A DNA stretch of 64,000 nucleotides, taken from Burkholderia sp. WP9 (lineage in GTDB: Bacteria; Pseudomonadota; Gammaproteobacteria; Burkholderiales; Burkholderiaceae). The stretch spans positions 1,922,001-1,986,000 of the forward strand of contig NZ_FNTG01000002.1 in the NCBI RefSeq assembly GCF_900104795.1. The letters are read 5' to 3'. This document shows positions 9,052-18,541 of this stretch, one piece after another. The position numbers and the translations under genes were made by a program. The notes under the pieces were generated by a model. The model made no database searches, had not been told where the DNA came from, and saw nothing but the letters and a program-made list of their open reading frames with translations. The first letter of the stretch is position 1, and the number at the start of each line of letters is the position of its first letter.

Positions 9052-9390
9052 TCAGTTGCTGCTGCCGTTGTCGCCGGGCGCGTAATGCATGACGGGTGCG
9101 ACTTGCTGGTTGTCCGCGGCGAGACTGGCTTGCATGCTCTGCGTGATTGGATCGGAGGCCGCGGCCGGGTCTGCCGCAAGCGTTGAAGATGCGTTGAGGA
9201 TCGGCGTGGCGGGCGATATCGCCGCGCTGGGCGCGGCATCGGTGCCGGCAACGGCTTGCGATGAAGACGCCGCGGAAGGCGCGGAATCATCCGCACCGCA
9301 ACCGCTCAACGCTAAAGTTGCAAGCGCAACCAAAGCGGAAGCCCGAGCGGCAACCCAGGCGGCACTCGTGAGGCCTTTGTCTCTTCTCAT
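9052..9390 (-). CDS. Small Ala/Ser/Pro-rich lipoprotein upstream of phospholipase C
   Basis: 112 residues (115 if the ATG at 9399 is used). A basic N-terminus and hydrophobic stretch lead to a lipobox LALSGC, so the mature protein would begin at that Cys and be lipid-anchored. The rest is low-complexity, rich in Ala, Ser, Pro and Asp, with no recognisable domain, and looks disordered. It precedes the phospholipase C gene by 59 bases on the same strand, which suggests co-expression. No Shine-Dalgarno is evident at either ATG. Function unknown; an accessory role for the enzyme is only inference from position. Confidence 0.7.
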   Translation of the reverse strand: MRRDKGLTSAAWVAARASALVALATLALSGCGADDSAPSAASSSQAVAGTDAAPSAAISPATPILNASSTLAADPAAASDPITQSMQASLAADNQQVAPVMHYAPGDNGSSN

Positions 9391-9395
9391 GTTTT

Positions 9396-9421
9396 GCATC
9401 CAGTTTCGTGAAAGCGGATGC
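9396..9421 (-). repeat. Inverted repeat over the lipoprotein start region
   Basis: GCATCC and GGATGC arms face each other across an imperfect inner stem (TTTCGTGAAA). On the minus strand this hairpin lies immediately before or over the start codon of the lipoprotein gene, so it could affect its translation. It is short and could be chance. Confidence 0.35.
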
Positions 9422-9601
9422 AGTCTCCAACCCTTTCAAGAAATAATTGTGAAACGTTTGCGAGTGGTAAAACTTGCGTCTGCGAGTCGGTTTTCCGAAA
9501 GGAAGCGGAAAGTGATAAGTAGGAGAATGGTCACCGCAGCGCCATGTGTCTGTCGTCCGGGCACACCGAATGATTGACGGCTTTGTTCAACCGGTAAGTT
9601 C

Positions 9602-11584
9602 ATGACACACATCGAACGACCTTTCGACATCACGCGTCTCGAAGACGAATGGCTGGAAGCGGATGGCTTCGGCGGGTTCGCGTCGGGTACGGTCGGCATG
9701 CTGCGCACGCGCCGCTATCACGCGCTGCTGCTCTCGGCGACGCGTGCGCCAGGCGGGCGTGTCGTGCTTGTCAACGGCGTGGAGGCGTGGCTGGAGGCGA
9801 ATGGCAAGCGTTATCCGTTGAGCATGCAGCGATACGTGCCCGATCTGATCCATCCCGATCTGACAGCGAGTCTTGTTACGTTCGACACCGCACCGTGGCC
9901 GACGTGGCGTATGCAACTCGACACGCATCTCGTGTTGACCGCCGATGTGTTCGTTAGCAAGGCGACCGGCGAAACGGTTTTGCGCTGGCGTCTGGAGGGT
10001 GTCGGAAACAAAGCTGAAGCAATCCCTCTCACATTGAACGTCAGGCCGCTACTATCGGGCCGCGACTACCACGCACTGCATCATGAAAACGCCGCGTTCA
10101 ATTTCAATGCGCAGACGAGCGACGATCGGACCAGCGTGAACTGGCAACCCTACGGCGATCTGCCGGTGATCCAGTGTGCGACGAACGGCGTCTACACCCA
10201 CGCGCCGGATTGGTATCGCAACTTCTGCTACGTTCGCGAGCGAGAACGTGGGCTCGATTTCAGCGAGGATCTCGCGACGCCCGGCGTGCTCACCTTCAAT
10301 CTCGCCGATGGTGAAGCCGTGATGATTCTCAGCGCTTCTCACACTGCGAGCGCAACGCAATCTCCAAACGCAATGGCGGCAGCCGCGCATGCGACAGAAC
10401 TCGCGCGCATCGAACAACAGCGCCGCGACGCCCTTGGCTCTCGCCTGCAACGTTCTGCCGATACCTACGTGGTCGAGCGCAACGAAGGCCGCACGATCCT
10501 CGCGGGTTTTCCATGGTTCACCGATTGGGGACGCGACACCTTTATCGCAATGCGCGGCTTGCTGATCGCATCGGGCCGGCTCGACGACGCTGAAGCGATC
10601 CTGCTCGAATGGTCAGGCACGCTATCCGAAGGCATGCTGCCAAATCGCTTCCCCGACTATGGCGACACGCCGGAATACAACTCGGTGGATGCGTCGCTGT
10701 GGTTCATCGTCGCCGTGCACGACTATCTCGCGACCCATCACGCTAGCCTTGCGACGCAGCAGCGTCTGCAACAGGCGAGCGAATCCATCCTCGCGGGCTA
10801 CACGAAAGGCACGCGCTTCAACATCCAGGCATCCGCCGACGACGGCCTGCTCAGCGCCGGCGTACCCGGCGTGCAACTCACGTGGATGGATGCGAAAGTC
10901 GGCGACTGGGTGGTGACGCCGCGCATCGGCAAGCCGGTCGAGGTGCAGGCGCTCTGGATCAACGCATTGCGCATTGCAGCAACGTGGAATTCGCAATGGC
11001 AGCCGGGTGCCGACCGAGCGTTGCAAGCGTTTCATGAACGCTTCATCGATCCTGCCACGCAAGGTCTGTTCGACAACGTGGATGTCGATCACGTCAAAGG
11101 CGCGATCGACCGCTCGATCCGCCCCAACCAGATCTTCGCCATAGGCGGCCTGCCGTTTCCCTTGCTGCAAGGCGCGGCGGCGCGCGCAGTGCTGGACCAG
11201 GTCGAAGCGCAGTTGCTCACGCCGCTGGGGCTGAGGACGCTCGCACCGTCCGACCCTGCTTATCGCGGACACTACGGCGGGCCTCCACTGGAGCGCGATG
11301 GCGCCTATCATCAAGGAACCGCGTGGCCGTGGCTGCTCGGTCCGTTTGTCGAAGCGTGGCTGCGAATCCACGGCGGCGAGGCGGACGCCCGCATGCAAGC
11401 GAAAACGCGCTTTCTCGACCCGCTCTACGCGCATCTCGATCATGCCGGCCTCGATCATCTCTCTGAAATCGCCGATGGCGACGCGCCGCACGCTCCGGCC
11501 GGCACGCCCTTTCAGGCCTGGTCGCTGGGCGAGTTGCTGCGCATGGAAACGCTGCTTGCCCGGTTGCCGACCGCCGGCGCCTAA
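9602..11584 (+). CDS. Amylo-alpha-1,6-glucosidase (glycogen debranching family, GH133-type)
   Basis: A 660-residue debranching-type enzyme. The N-terminal GDE_N beta-sandwich (about 10-220, opening with EWLEADGFGGFASGTV and RTRRYHALLL) precedes the (alpha/alpha)6 catalytic domain (about 280-650). The signatures WFTDWGRDTFIAMRGLLI and the YHQGTAWPWLLGP segment include the acidic catalytic region. It would remove alpha-1,6-linked glucose from glycogen-like oligosaccharides in the cytoplasm. It is the first of four same-strand genes: debranching enzyme, GH63 glucosidase, G6P dehydrogenase and ROK glucokinase, a logical route from stored or imported glucan into the oxidative pathway. Confidence 0.9.
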   Translation: MTHIERPFDITRLEDEWLEADGFGGFASGTVGMLRTRRYHALLLSATRAPGGRVVLVNGVEAWLEANGKRYPLSMQRYVPDLIHPDLTASLVTFDTAPWPTWRMQLDTHLVLTADVFVSKATGETVLRWRLEGVGNKAEAIPLTLNVRPLLSGRDYHALHHENAAFNFNAQTSDDRTSVNWQPYGDLPVIQCATNGVYTHAPDWYRNFCYVRERERGLDFSEDLATPGVLTFNLADGEAVMILSASHTASATQSPNAMAAAAHATELARIEQQRRDALGSRLQRSADTYVVERNEGRTILAGFPWFTDWGRDTFIAMRGLLIASGRLDDAEAILLEWSGTLSEGMLPNRFPDYGDTPEYNSVDASLWFIVAVHDYLATHHASLATQQRLQQASESILAGYTKGTRFNIQASADDGLLSAGVPGVQLTWMDAKVGDWVVTPRIGKPVEVQALWINALRIAATWNSQWQPGADRALQAFHERFIDPATQGLFDNVDVDHVKGAIDRSIRPNQIFAIGGLPFPLLQGAAARAVLDQVEAQLLTPLGLRTLAPSDPAYRGHYGGPPLERDGAYHQGTAWPWLLGPFVEAWLRIHGGEADARMQAKTRFLDPLYAHLDHAGLDHLSEIADGDAPHAPAGTPFQAWSLGELLRMETLLARLPTAGA

Positions 11585-11635
11585 ACCGCGCTACGATGTG
11601 TGTCCCACCGCCAAGCCTGATGCAAGGACGTAGTC

Positions 11636-14446
11636 ATGCCACCGCTGCGCGCTGCCAATCTGCTCGCCACCATTGAGGGTTCACGGCTCCATTCGGCCGA
11701 CTGTGCGCATTGGCAGCGCTGGGGACCGTATCTCAGCGAGCGTCAATGGGGCACCGTGCGCGAGGATTACAGCGCGGACGGTACAGCGTGGGACTCGTTT
11801 CCGCACGACCATGCGCGCAGCCGCGCTTACCGTTGGGGCGAAGACGGCATTGCCGGATTCGGCGACGACAAGCTGAGCTGGTGCATTTCGCTCGCGCTCT
11901 GGAATCGCAAGGACGCGATCCTGAAGGAGCGCCTGTTCGGTCTCACGAATGCTCAAGGTAATCACGGCGAAGATGTGAAAGAGCTGTACTTTTACGTCGA
12001 CGGCACGCCGACGCATTCGTACATGCGCATGCTCTACAAATACCCGCATGCCGCCTATCCCTACGAAGACCTCGTGCAGGAAAACGCGCGACGCGGCGGC
12101 GACATGCCGGAGTACGAAATTCTCGACACGGGCGTGTTCGACGATTTACGCTACTTCGACGTGCAGGTGGAATACGCGAAACACGCGCCGGACGATATCC
12201 TCATGCGCGTGACCATCGAGAATCGCGCGGACCAGGCGGCCTCACTGGATGTGCTGCCGCAAATCTGGGCGCGCAATTCGTGGTCGTGGAAGGAGAACAA
12301 GGACAAGCCCTCGCTCGTTGCCGGCAAGGACCACAATGGCGAGGCGCATGTGGTCGGGCATCAGCATGGCCAGGAGCCGATCGTCGTCACGGCATGGTCG
12401 AAAGACGCGCCGGTGACATGGCTCTTCTGCGAGAACGACACCAACGTCAAGCGTCTCTTCAATACGGATGGCGCGGGTCCGTTCAAAGACGGTTTCAACG
12501 ATTATCTCGTGCACGGCGATGAACACGCGATTCGCCGAAACGCTGGCACCAAGGCCGGCGCGCATGCTGCGATCGAGCTCGGACCCCGTGGACGTGCGGT
12601 CGTGTACATGCGCTGGCGTCCGCAGTCGAGTCCCGACGACGTGCAACTCGACGCCGACGCGATATTCGCGCACCGCATTGCCGAGGCCGACGAGTTCTAT
12701 GGCGCGTTGCAGCACGATATTACCGACCCCGACGCGCGCCTCGTGCAGCGTCAGGCGCTCGCCGGCATGCTGTGGTCGAAGCAGTACTACCAGTACGACG
12801 TGCAACGCTGGCTCGAGGGCGACCCGCTTCAGCCGGCGCCGCCTGCGAGCCGCAAGCATGGCCGCAATATGGACTGGCGGCACTTGTGCAACGCGGACAT
12901 CGTGTCGATGCCCGACAAGTGGGAATACCCGTGGTACGCGTCGTGGGACCTAGCGTTTCATGCCGCCGCGTTCGCGCTGATCGACCCGGCGTTCGCGAAG
13001 CGGCAATTGCTGTTGCTGGTGAAGGACCGCTATCAGCATCCGAACGGCCAGATTCCTGCGTATGAGTGGGCGCTCGGCGACGCCAATCCGCCGGTGCATG
13101 CGTGGGCCGCGTGGCGCGTGTACGAAATCGACCGCGCGCTCACGGGCAAGGGCGATCGCGATTTTCTCGAACTCGTTTTCCACAAGCTGCTGCTGAACTT
13201 CTCCTGGTGGGTAAACCGTAAGGACGCCGACGGCCACAACATTTTTCAGGGCGGCTTTCTTGGGCTGGACAACGTCGGTATTTTCGACCGCTCGTCGCCG
13301 CTGCCGACCGGCGGCCACATCGACCAGGCCGACGGTACCGCATGGATGGCCGCGTACGCGCTCGACCTGATGCGTATCGCGCTGGAACTCGCGTACGCCA
13401 ATCATGTTTTCGTCGACATCGGCGTGAAGTTCTTCGAGCACTTTCTGTATATCGCGCAAGCCGTGAGTTGCGACGACGGCTGCGATACCGGCTTGTGGGA
13501 CAGCGAGGACGAGTTCTTCTACGACAAGCTGCGTTTGCCGGACGGCAGCAGCGTTCCCATGCGCCTGCGCTCGATCGTGGGGCTGATTCCGCTGTTTGCC
13601 GTGCATGTGCTCGAAGAGCGTCTGCATGGTGGCTTGCCGTGTTTGCGTGAGCGGCTTGTCTGGTTCCTCGAACATCGTCCGGATCTGGCGAAGCTGGTTT
13701 CGCGCTGGAACGAGCCGGGCAAGGGTAACTCGCTGTTGCTCTCGCTATTGCGCGGGCATCGGATGAAAGCATTGCTGCGCCGTGCGCTCGACGAAAGCGA
13801 GTTTCTTTCCGATCACGGCGTGCGAGCGCTCTCGCGCGTTCATCGCGATCAGCCGTTCGTGTTCAATCACAACGGCGACAGTTTCACCGTGAAGTATTTG
13901 CCGGCCGAATCCGATACGCGCGTGTTCGGCGGTAATTCGAACTGGCGCGGTCCGGTGTGGATGCCGGTGAACTATCTGCTGATCGAATCGCTGTATGAAT
14001 TTCATCGCTACTATGGCGACAATTTTAAAGTCGAGTATCCGACCGGCTCGGGCCAGGCGTTCACGCTGAGCGAAATTGCAGACGAGCTGGCGCGCCGGTG
14101 TACCACGCTGTTTCTCAAGAACAAGGACGGCGAGCGTCCGGTCATGGGCGCGTATCCGTTATTGCAGACCGACCCGCGCTCGCGCGACCTGATCCTGTTC
14201 CATGAGTATTTTCATGGCGATACCGGGCGCGGCGTGGGCGCTTCGCATCAAACCGGCTGGACCGGTCTGGTCGCCTTGTTATTGCAGCCGCGCGTGATGG
14301 GCGCATCGGGCAACGTGCCGTTGCCGGGCGAAACGGATCGGGAGCCTGTGGCGGCTTCACCGTCGGCGCAAGCCACAGCGGCGGCACGGTCGCCCGAGCC
14401 CGCGCCGGCATCCGCACCCGAGCCCGCGCACGCATCGGCGAAGTAG
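11636..14446 (+). CDS. GH63-type glucosidase (mannosyl-oligosaccharide glucosidase family)
   Basis: A 936-residue protein of the GH63-like group common in Proteobacteria. The N-terminal third is beta-rich and starts with the characteristic RWGPYLSERQWGTVREDYS segment. The C-terminal two thirds form the (alpha/alpha)6 barrel with GFLGLDNVGIFDRS, GGHIDQADGTAWMA and NWRGPVWMPVNYLL, where the acidic catalytic residues lie. The last 35 or so residues are a low-complexity Ala/Pro/Ser/Glu tail, probably disordered. Bacterial members cleave alpha-glucosides, but the exact substrate is poorly known. It lies 51 bases after the debranching gene, probably the same operon. Confidence 0.88.
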   Translation: MPPLRAANLLATIEGSRLHSADCAHWQRWGPYLSERQWGTVREDYSADGTAWDSFPHDHARSRAYRWGEDGIAGFGDDKLSWCISLALWNRKDAILKERLFGLTNAQGNHGEDVKELYFYVDGTPTHSYMRMLYKYPHAAYPYEDLVQENARRGGDMPEYEILDTGVFDDLRYFDVQVEYAKHAPDDILMRVTIENRADQAASLDVLPQIWARNSWSWKENKDKPSLVAGKDHNGEAHVVGHQHGQEPIVVTAWSKDAPVTWLFCENDTNVKRLFNTDGAGPFKDGFNDYLVHGDEHAIRRNAGTKAGAHAAIELGPRGRAVVYMRWRPQSSPDDVQLDADAIFAHRIAEADEFYGALQHDITDPDARLVQRQALAGMLWSKQYYQYDVQRWLEGDPLQPAPPASRKHGRNMDWRHLCNADIVSMPDKWEYPWYASWDLAFHAAAFALIDPAFAKRQLLLLVKDRYQHPNGQIPAYEWALGDANPPVHAWAAWRVYEIDRALTGKGDRDFLELVFHKLLLNFSWWVNRKDADGHNIFQGGFLGLDNVGIFDRSSPLPTGGHIDQADGTAWMAAYALDLMRIALELAYANHVFVDIGVKFFEHFLYIAQAVSCDDGCDTGLWDSEDEFFYDKLRLPDGSSVPMRLRSIVGLIPLFAVHVLEERLHGGLPCLRERLVWFLEHRPDLAKLVSRWNEPGKGNSLLLSLLRGHRMKALLRRALDESEFLSDHGVRALSRVHRDQPFVFNHNGDSFTVKYLPAESDTRVFGGNSNWRGPVWMPVNYLLIESLYEFHRYYGDNFKVEYPTGSGQAFTLSEIADELARRCTTLFLKNKDGERPVMGAYPLLQTDPRSRDLILFHEYFHGDTGRGVGASHQTGWTGLVALLLQPRVMGASGNVPLPGETDREPVAASPSAQATAAARSPEPAPASAPEPAHASAK

Positions 14447-14606
14447 TGCGCGGCGGCGCCGAGTCTATGAGGTGAGTGAGGTTACATAAGCCCTACAACA
14501 TCGCACGGCGAACAGGGGTGCGCGGCGGTTTTTGAACTGTGTGGGTTCAAGCGTGGTCTTTCATGTATCACCACGCTCGTTCCATTGGTTTCCAAAAGTG
14601 AATCCC

Positions 14607-16214
14607 ATGTCGACTACACCGAATAACCGAACATCCGCTCGCCCAGCCGCCAGTCAACAGCCGAGTTGCAAAGTCAGCGCGAGCCCGCAGCAAGCGCCGG
14701 CTTCGCCGGCTGGCAAGCGGCCCGCGCCACCTTGTACGCTGGTGATCTTCGGCGCGGGCGGCGACCTGACCAAACGGCTCCTCATGCCGGCGCTCTACAA
14801 CCTGGCGGTGGACAGCCTGCTCGACGGCGGGATGAAAATCATCGGTGTGAATCATGGCGAGCGCGAGACGAGCGAGTGGCGCGAAGACCTGCACAAGTCG
14901 CTCGAGCAGTTTGCCGCCGACAAAGCCAGCACCTTCCACGCCGGCAAGCTCGACGACCAGGCGTGGGACTGGGTTGCGCAACGGCTCGAATACATGGCCG
15001 GCGAATTCGAAACCGACGATGTCTTCGCGAAGCTCAAGCAAAAGATCGAGCAAGCGCCGGGCGCTAACGTGATCTTCTACCTCGCGGTCAGCTCGCGGTT
15101 TTTTAAACCGATCGTCGAGCGTCTCGGCAATGCTGGCCTGCTGAACGAGGGCGACAGCGGCGGCTTCCGCCGGCTTGTGATCGAAAAACCGTTCGGCACC
15201 GATCTCGCTTCGGCACGCGATCTGAACGCGCATATCCTGTCGTACGCAAAGGAATCGCAGATCTATCGCATCGATCACTTTCTCGGCAAGGACACCGTGC
15301 AGAGCATTCTCGCGGTGCGCTTCGCCAATGCGCTGTTCGAACCGATGTGGCGGCGCGAATATATCGACTGTGTGCAGATCACCGCCGCGGAGACGATCGG
15401 CGTGGAAGGGCGCGGCAAATTCTACGAACAGACCGGTGCGTTCCGCGACATGGTGCCGAATCATCTGTTCCAGTTGCTCGGCATGGTCGCCATGGAGCCG
15501 CCCAATTCGTTCGACGCCGAAGCCGTGCGCGACAAGAAGGCCGAGATCTTCGACGCCATCCAGCCGCTGACTCCGGACGACGTCGTGTTCGGTCAATATG
15601 CAAAGGGCCCGGCGGGTGTCGGCTACCGCGAGGAGCCGGACGTCGCGCCGGACAGCACGACGGAAACCTACGCAGCGGCACGCGTGTTCGTCGAGAACTG
15701 GCGTTGGGCCGGCGTGCCGTTCTATCTGCGCACCGGCAAGCGCTTGGCCGCGCGTCGCACGGAAATCTCGGTGCAACTGAAGCCGGTGCCGTTCCGCCTG
15801 TTTCGTGACACTCCAGTGGACGCACTTACGCCTAACGTGCTGACCTTGCGCATCGATCCCGCGCATGGCACGAGCTTCGACTTCAACGTGAAGACGCCGG
15901 GGCCGGTCATGCAAGTCGGGCCAGTGCAGTCGTCGTTCGACTATGGCGACTTTTTCGCGGAGCGGGCGAACGTCGGCTACGAGACCTTGCTCTACGACTG
16001 CATGCTCGGCGACGAGACGCTATTTCAGCGTGCCGACAGTATCGAAACGAGTTGGTGCGCGGTGGACGACGTGCTGCATCCGAAATCGGGCGGTGCGATG
16101 CCGGTGCATGGTTATGCGGCCGGCAGCGAAGGTCCCGCGGAAGCAGACGCGCTATTGGCGCGCGACGGTCACAAATGGCGGCTGTTGAAACAGGACGCCG
16201 TTCAGAAGAAGTAA
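14607..16214 (+). CDS. zwf: Glucose-6-phosphate 1-dehydrogenase
   Basis: A 535-residue G6PDH that oxidises glucose 6-phosphate to 6-phosphogluconolactone with NAD(P), the entry to the Entner-Doudoroff and pentose phosphate routes. The dinucleotide fingerprint GAGGDLTKR is at 49-57. The active-site signature RIDHFLGKDTV and the EKPFG motif are present. The first 40 residues or so are a Pro/Ala/Ser-rich extension absent from typical enzymes of about 490 residues. A GTG nine bases upstream of the chosen ATG is also possible. It is followed after 35 bases by the glucokinase gene that would supply its substrate. Confidence 0.93.
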   Translation: MSTTPNNRTSARPAASQQPSCKVSASPQQAPASPAGKRPAPPCTLVIFGAGGDLTKRLLMPALYNLAVDSLLDGGMKIIGVNHGERETSEWREDLHKSLEQFAADKASTFHAGKLDDQAWDWVAQRLEYMAGEFETDDVFAKLKQKIEQAPGANVIFYLAVSSRFFKPIVERLGNAGLLNEGDSGGFRRLVIEKPFGTDLASARDLNAHILSYAKESQIYRIDHFLGKDTVQSILAVRFANALFEPMWRREYIDCVQITAAETIGVEGRGKFYEQTGAFRDMVPNHLFQLLGMVAMEPPNSFDAEAVRDKKAEIFDAIQPLTPDDVVFGQYAKGPAGVGYREEPDVAPDSTTETYAAARVFVENWRWAGVPFYLRTGKRLAARRTEISVQLKPVPFRLFRDTPVDALTPNVLTLRIDPAHGTSFDFNVKTPGPVMQVGPVQSSFDYGDFFAERANVGYETLLYDCMLGDETLFQRADSIETSWCAVDDVLHPKSGGAMPVHGYAAGSEGPAEADALLARDGHKWRLLKQDAVQKK

Positions 16215-16249
16215 TTCAACGAGCCGCACTAACGCAATCGGGGGACACC

Positions 16250-17050
16250 GTGGCGACACGTAAGACGAAAGTGACAAGCAGTACCGAGCGAATTCTGGCG
16301 ATCGACGTTGGTGGCACGGGTTTGAAAGCCGCGATCATCGACGCGGACGGCAAGATGAAAACGGAGCGCGTGCGAGTGGCGACACCGCATCCGTGTACGC
16401 CGGATCAACTCGTGGACGCGCTGGCGACGCTGGTCGCTCCGCTCGTCGAACAGGAGCCGCCTACGCTGATGTCGATCGGCTTTCCGGGCGTGGTGCGCAA
16501 CAACCGTATTCTGACCGCGCCGCACTTTGGCGTCGAAGGCTGGCACGATATTCCACTGGCTGATTCACTGGCACAGCGCCTGGGCGGATTGCCGGTTCGT
16601 ATGATCAACGACGCCGAGATGCAGGGTTTCGCTGCGATCCAGGGCCAAGGCCTCGAATTCGTGCTGACGCTCGGCACGGGCGCGGGGACGGCGATGTTTC
16701 GCGACGGTGAGCTGATGCCCCATCTGGAGCTTGCGCATCACCCGGTCAGCAAGAAGGGCGTGGCTTACGACGAATACATCGGCGAGGCGGCGCGTGAGAA
16801 AGTCGGAAACAAACGCTGGAACCGGCGCGTTCAGAAGGTGATCGGGATCCTGAGCGCGCTGGTGAACTACGACAAACTGTGGATTGGGGGCGGCAACGCC
16901 GCGCGGCTCAAGTTCGATCTGCCGGCAAACGTGGCGACCGTTTCGAACGATGCGGGCATTGAAGGCGGCGCGCGTCTATGGCATGCAAAGTCCATGCGTG
17001 AATCGCGGCAATTGCCGGAAGCCAATCAACGGACGGGCCGCTTCAAGTGA
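16250..17050 (+). CDS. ppgK: ROK-family (polyphosphate-type) glucokinase
   Basis: A 266-residue ROK sugar kinase. The phosphate-binding loop AIDVGGTGLKAAIID is at about 16-30, followed by SIGFPGVV and LTLGTGAGTAMF, the adenosine/phosphate motifs of the PpgK branch. The short size and the absence of the zinc-finger Cys cluster of regulatory ROK proteins fit a polyphosphate-dependent glucokinase, which makes glucose 6-phosphate from polyphosphate or ATP. The GTG start has GGGGGA just upstream. It lies directly after zwf, so it should feed that enzyme. Donor preference cannot be proven from sequence. Confidence 0.82.
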   Translation: MATRKTKVTSSTERILAIDVGGTGLKAAIIDADGKMKTERVRVATPHPCTPDQLVDALATLVAPLVEQEPPTLMSIGFPGVVRNNRILTAPHFGVEGWHDIPLADSLAQRLGGLPVRMINDAEMQGFAAIQGQGLEFVLTLGTGAGTAMFRDGELMPHLELAHHPVSKKGVAYDEYIGEAAREKVGNKRWNRRVQKVIGILSALVNYDKLWIGGGNAARLKFDLPANVATVSNDAGIEGGARLWHAKSMRESRQLPEANQRTGRFK

Positions 17051-17092
17051 TCTTCGCGCGGCGCCTGCAGCCCTCGCGGCAGGCGGTTGCGC

Positions 17093-18088
17093 TTAACGCG
17101 CCGCGTCACCCCAACGGTATTCCACGCTCGCTTCGTCGAGTTGCGTCTTGATCTGCGGATCGAGCACGAACTCGGACGCCGCGAGCGTATCGCTCAATTG
17201 CTCGGCGCGGCTCGCACCGATAATCGCGGATGTGACGAGCGGGTTCGCCAGCACCCAGGCGAGCGAAATCCGCGTCAGCGATTCACCGGTTGGCGCCACG
17301 ATGGCTTTCAATTGCTCGATCGTCTCGAACTCGCGTTTGTGCCAATACCGCTGCTGATACATCGCGCCGGCCTTGCCGACGGTTTCGGTGAAACGGCCGG
17401 ACGTCGGCGTCGCATCCAGTTGATGCTTGCCCGTGAGCAGCCCACCCGCGAGCGGGTTGTATGGCATTACGGCCAGTTGCTCTTCGTCTGCGAGAGGCAG
17501 CAACTCGCGCTCGATCTGCCGGAACAGCAGGTTATAGCGAGGCTGCACGGAGACGAAGCGCGCCACCCGCAAAACATCGGCGCGGCCCAAGGCGCGGGCG
17601 AGCCGATACGCGAGAAAATTCGACACGCCGATATAACGCGCCTTGCCTGATCGCACGATCACGTCCAGCGCCTCGAGGGTTTCGTCGAGCGGCGTATTCG
17701 CGTCGTCGGAGTGAAGCTGGTAGAGGTCGACGTAATCGGTGCCGAGGCGCTGCAAGGAGGCGTCGATGGCGTCCAGCAGATGTTTGCGCGATGCCCCTTG
17801 GTCCCACGCCGCCGGTCCCATCTTGCCGACCGCTTTCGTCGCCAGAATGAAGCGGTCGCGTTTGCCCTTCAGCCAGCGCCCGACGATCTCCTCCGTGCGA
17901 CCGGCAATATTCTCGCCGCCGCCGAGCGGATACACATTGGCCGTATCGATGAAGTTCACGCCGGCATCCGCCGCCGTGTCGAGAATGCGATGCGAGTCAT
18001 CTTCTTCGGTCTGCAGGCCGAAGGTCATCGTGCCGAGACACAGGCGCGAAACGGTCAGGCCGGTACGGCCGAATTTGCGGTATTGCAT
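17093..18088 (-). CDS. Aldo/keto reductase
   Basis: A 331-residue AKR of the Tas/YghZ-like type, an NADPH-dependent cytosolic reductase of aldehydes or ketones. Expected elements are MQYRKFGRTGLTVSRLCLGTMTFG at the start, DTANVYPLG (catalytic Tyr region), ATKAVGK (Lys), YQLHSDD (His) and the C-terminal SAIIGASRAEQL cofactor loop. The start ATG has GGAG 7 bases upstream. It is convergent with the glucokinase gene and stands alone. Substrate unknown. Confidence 0.9.
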   Translation of the reverse strand: MQYRKFGRTGLTVSRLCLGTMTFGLQTEEDDSHRILDTAADAGVNFIDTANVYPLGGGENIAGRTEEIVGRWLKGKRDRFILATKAVGKMGPAAWDQGASRKHLLDAIDASLQRLGTDYVDLYQLHSDDANTPLDETLEALDVIVRSGKARYIGVSNFLAYRLARALGRADVLRVARFVSVQPRYNLLFRQIERELLPLADEEQLAVMPYNPLAGGLLTGKHQLDATPTSGRFTETVGKAGAMYQQRYWHKREFETIEQLKAIVAPTGESLTRISLAWVLANPLVTSAIIGASRAEQLSDTLAASEFVLDPQIKTQLDEASVEYRWGDAAR

Positions 18089-18394
18089 GGTCAACTCCGG
18101 GGGATGAACGGAACAGTTCAAGATGCAGTGTTGCAAAAAGGATAAACCGTGTCGGGAATTGATGCCGGCTGCGATCGCTGTAAACCGTTAGTAAGTTGAA
18201 AGCTTCGGTTCGGTGTGTTTTGAACTTACAAGCCAGAAAGCCTTTTATTTCAATACAAGTAACATTACTGAAATGTAATATTCAGGCATAACTCGAACGC
18301 ATTACATTACATAAGCCTTTCAATCGTAAAAAATAGAAACAATTCCGTTACGAGGGGTAAGCGACGCTGCGATTGATGCGGTTTTATGCGTGTG
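18089..18394. other. AT-rich intergenic region before the iron uptake operon
   Basis: About 300 bases without a gene between the aldo/keto reductase start and the Fur box. It is markedly AT-richer than the surroundings. It holds an ATTAC/GTAAT dyad near 18266-18281 and a repeated ATTACATTACAT run near 18301-18312. No open frame or RNA structure was recognised. Confidence 0.6.
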
Positions 18395-18414
18395 GAATGA
18401 TAGCGATTCTCATT
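18395..18414 (+). promoter_or_regulatory. Fur box upstream of TonB receptor operon
   Basis: The stretch GAATGATAGCGATTCTCATT closely matches the Fur operator pattern (AATGATA, spacer, ATTCTCATT; compare the GATAATGATAATCATTATC consensus). It lies about 130 bases before the receptor start codon. This predicts iron-dependent repression of the receptor-hydroxylase-PepSY operon by Fur. Confidence 0.75.
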
Positions 18415-18541
18415 TAACAGCAGCCAGCCATCCCGTCATCGGTGCCGTGCGCACGAGACCGGCAGCCAGCCAATTGCGAATTTGTCATTGATTCCATCTC
18501 AGGTATGCGAATCGGGCAAGCGCATCTCTGACGGGATTTCC

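Noticed and set aside
14532..14606. Longer N-terminus for zwf
   Set aside because: The first residues are not family-like and the frame begins in the probable leader; the ATG at 14607 is a better start.
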